Position numbers and translations under genes: made by a program | Source of the DNA: Blastococcus sp. CT_GayMR20 | GTDB lineage: Bacteria > Actinomycetota > Actinomycetes > Mycobacteriales > Geodermatophilaceae | DNA: 8,806 bases | Reading direction: 5' to 3' | Assembly: GCF_004570345.1 (NCBI RefSeq) | Contig: NZ_SPQM01000167.1 | Span: 1 to 8,806, forward strand | The notes under the pieces: generated by a model | What the model was told of the DNA's origin: nothing | The model's database searches: none | What the model saw: the letters and a program-made list of their open reading frames with translations, nothing else | Shown here: positions 5,106 through 8,806 of the stretch, in pieces | How positions within the stretch are numbered: the stretch's first letter is position 1 | How the letters are laid out: every line of letters begins with the position of its first letter

Positions 5106-7805
5106 GTGGCTGACACGAAGTGGGTCTACGACTTCAGCGAGGGCAGCAAGGACCAGAAGGACCTGCTCGGCGGCAAGGGGGCCAACCTCGCCGAGATGAC
5201 GAACCTGGGCCTGCCCGTGCCGCCCGGCTTCACCATCACCACCGACGCCTGCCGCTACTACCTGGAGCACGGCGGCACCCCGCCCGAGCTCGACGCCCAG
5301 GTGAGCGAGCACCTGGCGGCGCTGGAGAAGGCCATGGGCAAGACGCTGGGGGACCCAGCGGACCCGCTGCTGGTCTCCGTGCGTTCCGGCGCCGCCGCCT
5401 CGATGCCCGGGATGATGGAGACCGTTCTCAACGTGGGCCTCAACGACGAGTCGGTACAGGGGCTCGCCGCCCAGTCCGGCAGCGAGCGGTTCGCCTGGGA
5501 CTCCTACCGCCGGCTGATCCAGATGTTCGGCAAGACCGTCCTCGACATCGACGGCGACCTGTTCGAGCACGCGCTCGACGAGGTGAAGGCCGAGCAGGGC
5601 ACCGACCTCGACCTCGATCTCGACGCCGAGCACCTCGAGGACGTCGTCGGGCGGTTCAAGGCGATCGTCAAGGACGCGACCGGCGAGGACTTCCCGCAGG
5701 ACCCGCGCGAGCAGATGGACATGGCGATCAACGCCGTCTTCGACTCGTGGAACTCCGACCGGGCGATCATCTACCGCCGTCGTGAGCGCATCCCCAGTGA
5801 CGCCGGCACCGCGGTCAACGTCTGCTCGATGGTCTTCGGAAACCTGGGCACCGACTCCGGCACCGGTGTCGCGTTCACCCGCGACCCGGGCAGCGGCGCG
5901 CAGGGCGTGTACGGCGACTACCTGCAGAACGCCCAAGGCGAGGACGTCGTCGCCGGCATCCGGAACACCGTCCCCCTGGGCGACCTGGAGGACATCGACC
6001 GCGAGGCCTACGACGAGCTCATGGCGACGATGTCGCGGCTGGAGTCGCACTACCGCGACCTCTGCGACATCGAGTTCACCATCGAGCGCAACAAGCTCTG
6101 GATGCTGCAGACCCGCGTCGGCAAGCGCACCGCCGCCGCGGCGTTCGTCATCGCCACCCAGCTGGTCGACGAGGGCCTCATCGACATGGACGAGGCCGTC
6201 CGCCGGGTGACCGGTGATCAGCTCGCCCAGCTGATGTTCCCGCGGTTCATCTCGGGCGGGGACGCGACGCAGCTCACCCAGGGCATGAACGCCTCGCCGG
6301 GCGCCGCCGTCGGCAAGGCGGTGTTCTCCTCCGAGGAGGCCGTGACGTGGGCGCAGCGCGGTGAGGACGTCGTCCTCGTGCGGCGCGAGACCAACCCTGA
6401 CGACCTCTCCGGGATGATCGCCGCGCAGGGCGTGCTGACCAGCCGCGGCGGCAAGACCTCGCACGCGGCCGTCGTCGCCCGCGGCATGGGCAAGACGTGC
6501 GTCTGCGGCGCGGAGGAGCTGCAGGTCGACACCAAGGCGAAGAAGTTCACCGCCCCCGACGGCACGGTCGTCAGCGAGGGTGACGTCATCTCCATCGACG
6601 GGTCCACCGGCCGGGTCTGGCTCGGCGAGGTGCCGGTCGAGCCGTCAGCCGTCGTCCGCTACTTCGAGGGCGAGATCGACCCCGAGGCCGAGGACACCGA
6701 GGCCATCGTGCGCAGTGTGCACCGGATCCTGGTCCACGCCGACCAAAAGCGGCAGCTGGCGGTGCGGACCAACGCCGACACCCCGGAGGACTCCGCCCGC
6801 GCCCGCCGGTTCGGCGCCCAGGGCATCGGTCTGTGCCGGACCGAGCACATGTTCCTCGGCGACCGGCGGAAGCTGGTCGAGAAGCTGATCCTGGCCGACG
6901 GCGACGACGAGCGGCAGGCGGCGCTCGACGCCCTGGAGCCCCTGCAGAAGCAGGACTTCCTGGAGATCTTCGAGGCGATGGACGGGCTGCCGGTCACCGT
7001 GCGGCTGCTCGACCCGCCGCTGCACGAGTTCCTGCCCGACCTCACCGAGCTCTCGGTCCGCGTCGCCCTGGCCGAGGAACGCGGCGAGCCCGACGAGGGC
7101 AGCCTGCGGCTGCTGGCCGCCGTCCGCGGCATGCACGAGTCCAACCCGATGCTCGGGCTGCGCGGCGTCCGCCTGGGCCTGGTCGTCCCGGGTCTGTTCG
7201 CCATGCAGGTGCGCGCGATCGCCGAGGCGGCCTGCGAGCGCAAGAAGGCCGGCGGTAACCCGCGGCCGGAGATCATGATCCCGCTCGTCGGTGCCGTGCA
7301 GGAGCTGGAGGCGATCCGGGAGGTGTCCGTGCGGGTTCTCAACGAGGTCTTCGAGCAGGAGGGCTGCGAGGTGGACGGCCTGCTCGGCACGATGATCGAG
7401 GTGCCGCGCGCGGCCCTGACCGCCGGCGAGATCGCCGGGTCGGCGGAGTTCTTCTCCTTCGGCACCAACGACCTCACCCAGATGACGTGGGGCTTCTCCC
7501 GCGACGACGTCGAGGCGGCGTTCTTCCACCAGTACCTGGACAAGGGCATCTTCGGCATCTCGCCGTTCGAGTCGCTGGACCGCGAGGGCGTCGGCCGGCT
7601 GGTCGAGATCGCCGTCCAGCAGGGCCGCGAGGCGCGGCCGGACCTCAAGCTGGGGGTCTGCGGCGAGCACGGCGGCGACCCCGACTCGGTGCACTTCTTC
7701 CACGAGGTGGGCCTGGACTACGTGTCCTGCTCGCCGTTCCGCGTCCCGGTTGCCCGGCTGGAGGCCGGCCGCGCCGCGCTCGGCGGCGAGCGCGCCGGCA
7801 GCTGA
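5106..7805 (+). CDS. ppdK: Pyruvate, phosphate dikinase
   Basis: PPDK reversibly converts pyruvate, ATP and phosphate into PEP, AMP and pyrophosphate, linking glycolysis and gluconeogenesis in the cytoplasm. The 899 residues show all three domains. The N-terminal ATP-grasp nucleotide domain has GGKGANLAEMTNLGLPVPPGF (22-42), SVRSGAAASMPGMMETVLN (91-109), GTGVAFTRDPGSG (252-264) and LWMLQTRVGKRTA (331-343). The swivelling phosphohistidine domain has TSRGGKTSHAAVVARGMG (445-462) with catalytic His453 and the preceding Thr451. The C-terminal TIM barrel for pyruvate/PEP has GIGLCRTEHMF (573-583), LLDPPLHEFLP (634-644), GTMIEVPRAAL (761-771), FSFGTNDLTQMTWGFSRDD (783-801) and GVCGEHGGDP (850-859) with the acid/base Cys852. 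No key residue is missing, and the NxxLWMLQTR and dikinase-type signatures distinguish it from PEP synthase. The GTG start is set by GGAGG (5095-5099) at 6-base spacing. It has its own 170-base upstream region and ends just before a strong stem-loop. Confidence 0.97.
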   Translation: MADTKWVYDFSEGSKDQKDLLGGKGANLAEMTNLGLPVPPGFTITTDACRYYLEHGGTPPELDAQVSEHLAALEKAMGKTLGDPADPLLVSVRSGAAASMPGMMETVLNVGLNDESVQGLAAQSGSERFAWDSYRRLIQMFGKTVLDIDGDLFEHALDEVKAEQGTDLDLDLDAEHLEDVVGRFKAIVKDATGEDFPQDPREQMDMAINAVFDSWNSDRAIIYRRRERIPSDAGTAVNVCSMVFGNLGTDSGTGVAFTRDPGSGAQGVYGDYLQNAQGEDVVAGIRNTVPLGDLEDIDREAYDELMATMSRLESHYRDLCDIEFTIERNKLWMLQTRVGKRTAAAAFVIATQLVDEGLIDMDEAVRRVTGDQLAQLMFPRFISGGDATQLTQGMNASPGAAVGKAVFSSEEAVTWAQRGEDVVLVRRETNPDDLSGMIAAQGVLTSRGGKTSHAAVVARGMGKTCVCGAEELQVDTKAKKFTAPDGTVVSEGDVISIDGSTGRVWLGEVPVEPSAVVRYFEGEIDPEAEDTEAIVRSVHRILVHADQKRQLAVRTNADTPEDSARARRFGAQGIGLCRTEHMFLGDRRKLVEKLILADGDDERQAALDALEPLQKQDFLEIFEAMDGLPVTVRLLDPPLHEFLPDLTELSVRVALAEERGEPDEGSLRLLAAVRGMHESNPMLGLRGVRLGLVVPGLFAMQVRAIAEAACERKKAGGNPRPEIMIPLVGAVQELEAIREVSVRVLNEVFEQEGCEVDGLLGTMIEVPRAALTAGEIAGSAEFFSFGTNDLTQMTWGFSRDDVEAAFFHQYLDKGIFGISPFESLDREGVGRLVEIAVQQGREARPDLKLGVCGEHGGDPDSVHFFHEVGLDYVSCSPFRVPVARLEAGRAALGGERAGS

Positions 7806-7810
7806 CGCGG

Positions 7811-7842
7811 CGGTGCCGGACGGGAGGTCCCGTTCGGCGCCG
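7811..7842. terminator. Shared bidirectional terminator stem between convergent genes
   Basis: Bases 7811-7824 (CGGTGCCGGACGGG) pair with 7829-7842 (CCCGTTCGGCGCCG) as a continuous 14-bp stem, counting two G-U wobbles on the plus-strand RNA, with a four-base loop AGGT. It fills most of the 42-base gap between the ppdK stop and the stop of the opposing gene. There is no T-run on either side, as is common for actinobacterial stem terminators. On the minus-strand RNA the two wobble positions become A-C mismatches, so it should work better for ppdK. Confidence 0.7.
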
Positions 7843-7847
7843 TGGGC

Positions 7848-8441
7848 TCATCGGGCAGCCACGCTCCGCGCGGGCGTGTGCGTGGGGGCCGCGGCGGTGG
7901 TGAGGCCCAGCAGGGCGATGCCGAGGTACAACGCGGTCTCGGCGTATCCGGGGTGCCCCCAGCCCGGCGCCAGCGCCTCGAGGGCGAAGGTGAGCCCGAT
8001 GATCGGGACCGGGGCGACCATCAGTGCCGCGGGCACCCGGACGTCCGGACGGCGCAGGAGCGCTCCGCCCAGCACGGCGCCGAGGACGAACATGACGAGG
8101 AACGCGATGCCGGCGACGGCTCCGAAGGCCTCGGACCCGGCGACGGAGACCAGCAGGTAGCCGGTGGCGAGGACCGCCAGGTCGGCGGCGAACACCCGCC
8201 GGATCCAGCGGACGACACCGCTGCCGGCGTCGATCAGCCGGGCGTTGCGGACCAGCACCGCCGCGAGCAGCCCGAAGGTCACCATCATCAGCAGGTTGGT
8301 GGTGACCAGCGCCCAGGTGGTGGTGCTCTCGTCGTCCCACGGCGGGACGACGTCGGTGGTGGCGCGCAGGACGGCGTCGCCGATGGACACGACCGACAGG
8401 ACCACCGCGGCGCCCAGCGCCGACCGCTCCAGCTGCTTCAC
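7848..8441 (-). CDS. Uncharacterised six-TM integral membrane protein (197 aa)
   Basis: I do not recognise a family. From the chosen start (VKQLERSALG) the protein has about six hydrophobic helices: ALGAAVVLSVVSIGDAVL, TWALVTTNLLMMVTFGLLAAVLV, VFAADLAVLATGYLLVSVA, FGAVAGIAFLVMFVLGAVLGG, VPAALMVAPVPIIGLTFALEAL and TALYLGIALLGLTTAAAP. Short basic loops include RNARLIDAG and VVRWIRR. No catalytic or binding motif stands out. The frame stays open upstream to an ATG at 8583-8585, which would add 48 residues that are Arg/Ser/Pro-rich and look non-coding. The GTG at 8439-8441 has GGAGGAGG at 5-base spacing and is a far better start. It is convergent with ppdK and shares its terminator stem. A TAGCGT (minus strand, 8491-8496) about 50 bases upstream might be a -10 element, with no clear -35. 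Confidence 0.78.
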   Translation of the reverse strand: MKQLERSALGAAVVLSVVSIGDAVLRATTDVVPPWDDESTTTWALVTTNLLMMVTFGLLAAVLVRNARLIDAGSGVVRWIRRVFAADLAVLATGYLLVSVAGSEAFGAVAGIAFLVMFVLGAVLGGALLRRPDVRVPAALMVAPVPIIGLTFALEALAPGWGHPGYAETALYLGIALLGLTTAAAPTHTPARSVAAR

Positions 8442-8446
8442 GAGTT

Positions 8447-8454
8447 CCTCCTCC
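8447..8454 (-). promoter_or_regulatory. Strong ribosome binding site fixing the GTG start at 8441
   Basis: The minus strand reads GGAGGAGG, then AACTC, then GTG. This extended Shine-Dalgarno at 5-base spacing decides against the longer upstream frame that begins at 8585. Confidence 0.75.
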
Positions 8455-8602
8455 GGACAGCGCCTCCCTGGTGGCTGCGCGATGCCGAGGACGCTAGGAA
8501 CGGCAGGGCGGCTGGGCGTCGGCCTGACGGACCGACTGCGACGGCACCTGCGGACGAGTCGTCTCCGACCTTCGGACGACGCCATGACGGCCGGTCCCTG
8601 GC

Positions 8603-8608
8603 TACGGT
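8603..8608 (+). promoter_or_regulatory. -10 element of a probable leaderless promoter
   Basis: TACGGT matches TANNNT and is followed by 6 bases and then the ATG at 8615, the spacing expected for a leaderless transcript. There is no Shine-Dalgarno between them. The rest of the 8442-8614 intergenic region shows no clear -35 and no gene. Confidence 0.42.
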
Positions 8609-8614
8609 CGGCGC

Positions 8615-8806
8615 ATGCCGCGCACCCGCGTGCTGAGCGCTCTCGCCGCCGCGTCGATCGTGGCCGCCAACGCGGTCTGGGTGCGGGTCGACGAGGCAGC
8701 GGGGGCCCCGGAGTTCCTCTTCGGGTCGGTGGTGTTCCTGACGCTGGCGGCGGTGCTGCGGCTCGCCGTCCGGGCCGGTCGCCGGGCCGCCGACGAGCAC
8801 GCCCGG
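8615..8806 (+). CDS. Small membrane protein, 5' part only (runs off the right edge)
   Basis: From the ATG at 8615 the frame is open for 64 codons to the window end. It begins MPRTRVLSALAAASIVAANA, a short basic N-terminus and hydrophobic helix, and has a second hydrophobic stretch (FLFGSVVFLTLAAVLRLAV) followed by an Arg-rich tail (RAGRRAADEHAR). Two TM helices are likely; the first could alternatively be a signal anchor. The start is supported by the TANNNT element 6 bases upstream, not by a ribosome site. The gene is divergent from the six-TM protein gene. No family is recognised and the length is unknown. Confidence 0.6.
   Translation, partial: MPRTRVLSALAAASIVAANAVWVRVDEAAGAPEFLFGSVVFLTLAAVLRLAVRAGRRAADEHAR

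Noticed and set aside
5604..5627. Repeated GACCTC-type stretch in ppdK encoding DLDLDLDA
   Set aside because: It is a short acidic run inside a conserved coding region, where related PPDKs also have acidic residues. No sign of expansion or an inserted element.
4845..6464. Minus-strand open frame of 539 codons opposite the first half of ppdK
   Set aside because: It is antisense to an intact PPDK and reads as a Val/Asp/His/Gly-rich shadow with no family signature.
6645..7703. Minus-strand open frame of 352 codons opposite the second half of ppdK
   Set aside because: Same reason: antisense to motif-rich PPDK sequence and compositionally typical of a shadow frame.
8442..8585. N-terminal extension of the six-TM protein up to the ATG at 8585
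   Set aside because: The added residues are Arg/Ser/Pro-rich, while GGAGGAGG precedes the GTG at 8441 at ideal spacing.

Overview
This is a high-GC actinobacterial chromosome segment. Evidence includes strong GC preference at third codon positions in dusB and ppdK, GTG starts, actinobacterial-type GlyRS, DusB and PPDK sequences, and two probable leaderless promoters (TANNNT placed 6-7 nt before an ATG). The DusB tail and general style suggest Geodermatophilaceae (Blastococcus, Geodermatophilus or Modestobacter), but that is a guess from memory.

Layout. (1) Bases 1-167, + strand: the 3' end of glycyl-tRNA synthetase (glyS). It carries an apparent internal, out-of-frame deletion of about 130 codons at about base 120 that removes class II motif 3 and the anticodon-binding domain. 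This is either a real pseudogene or an assembly error, and it is the most surprising point in the window. (2) Bases 177-3174, - strand: three consecutive genes for uncharacterised membrane proteins. They are a single-TM protein (2302-3174), a predicted 9-TM protein with a Cys-containing ectodomain (731-2560), and a second single-TM protein (177-671). Hand counts give 55-62% GC in two 60-base samples here, against 80% in a sample of ppdK. The block sits between genes that, as I recall, lie near one another in other actinobacteria (glyS, dusB, ppdK), so it looks like an acquired accessory cassette. It is the best candidate for an undescribed system, but I recognise no catalytic domain in it. (3) Bases 3175-3337: divergent intergenic region with a 20-bp-arm inverted repeat (18 of 20 paired) and a probable leaderless promoter for dusB. 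(4) Bases 3338-4935, + strand: dusB (tRNA-dihydrouridine synthase) overlapping by ATGA a small anchored protein resembling the DUF4878/NTF2-like class. (5) Bases 4936-5105: intergenic with a Crp/GlxR-like palindrome. (6) Bases 5106-7805, + strand: complete ppdK (pyruvate, phosphate dikinase). (7) Bases 7811-7842: a 14-bp stem shared as terminator with a convergent six-TM protein gene (7848-8441, - strand). (8) Base 8615 to the end, + strand: the start of another small membrane protein, cut by the window edge.

How the genes work together. The core genes concern translation (GlyRS charging, tRNA dihydrouridylation) and central carbon metabolism (PEP-pyruvate interconversion). The three-gene block is functionally separate and probably co-transcribed, from 3174 towards 177. 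All family assignments are by reading motifs; no database search was run.
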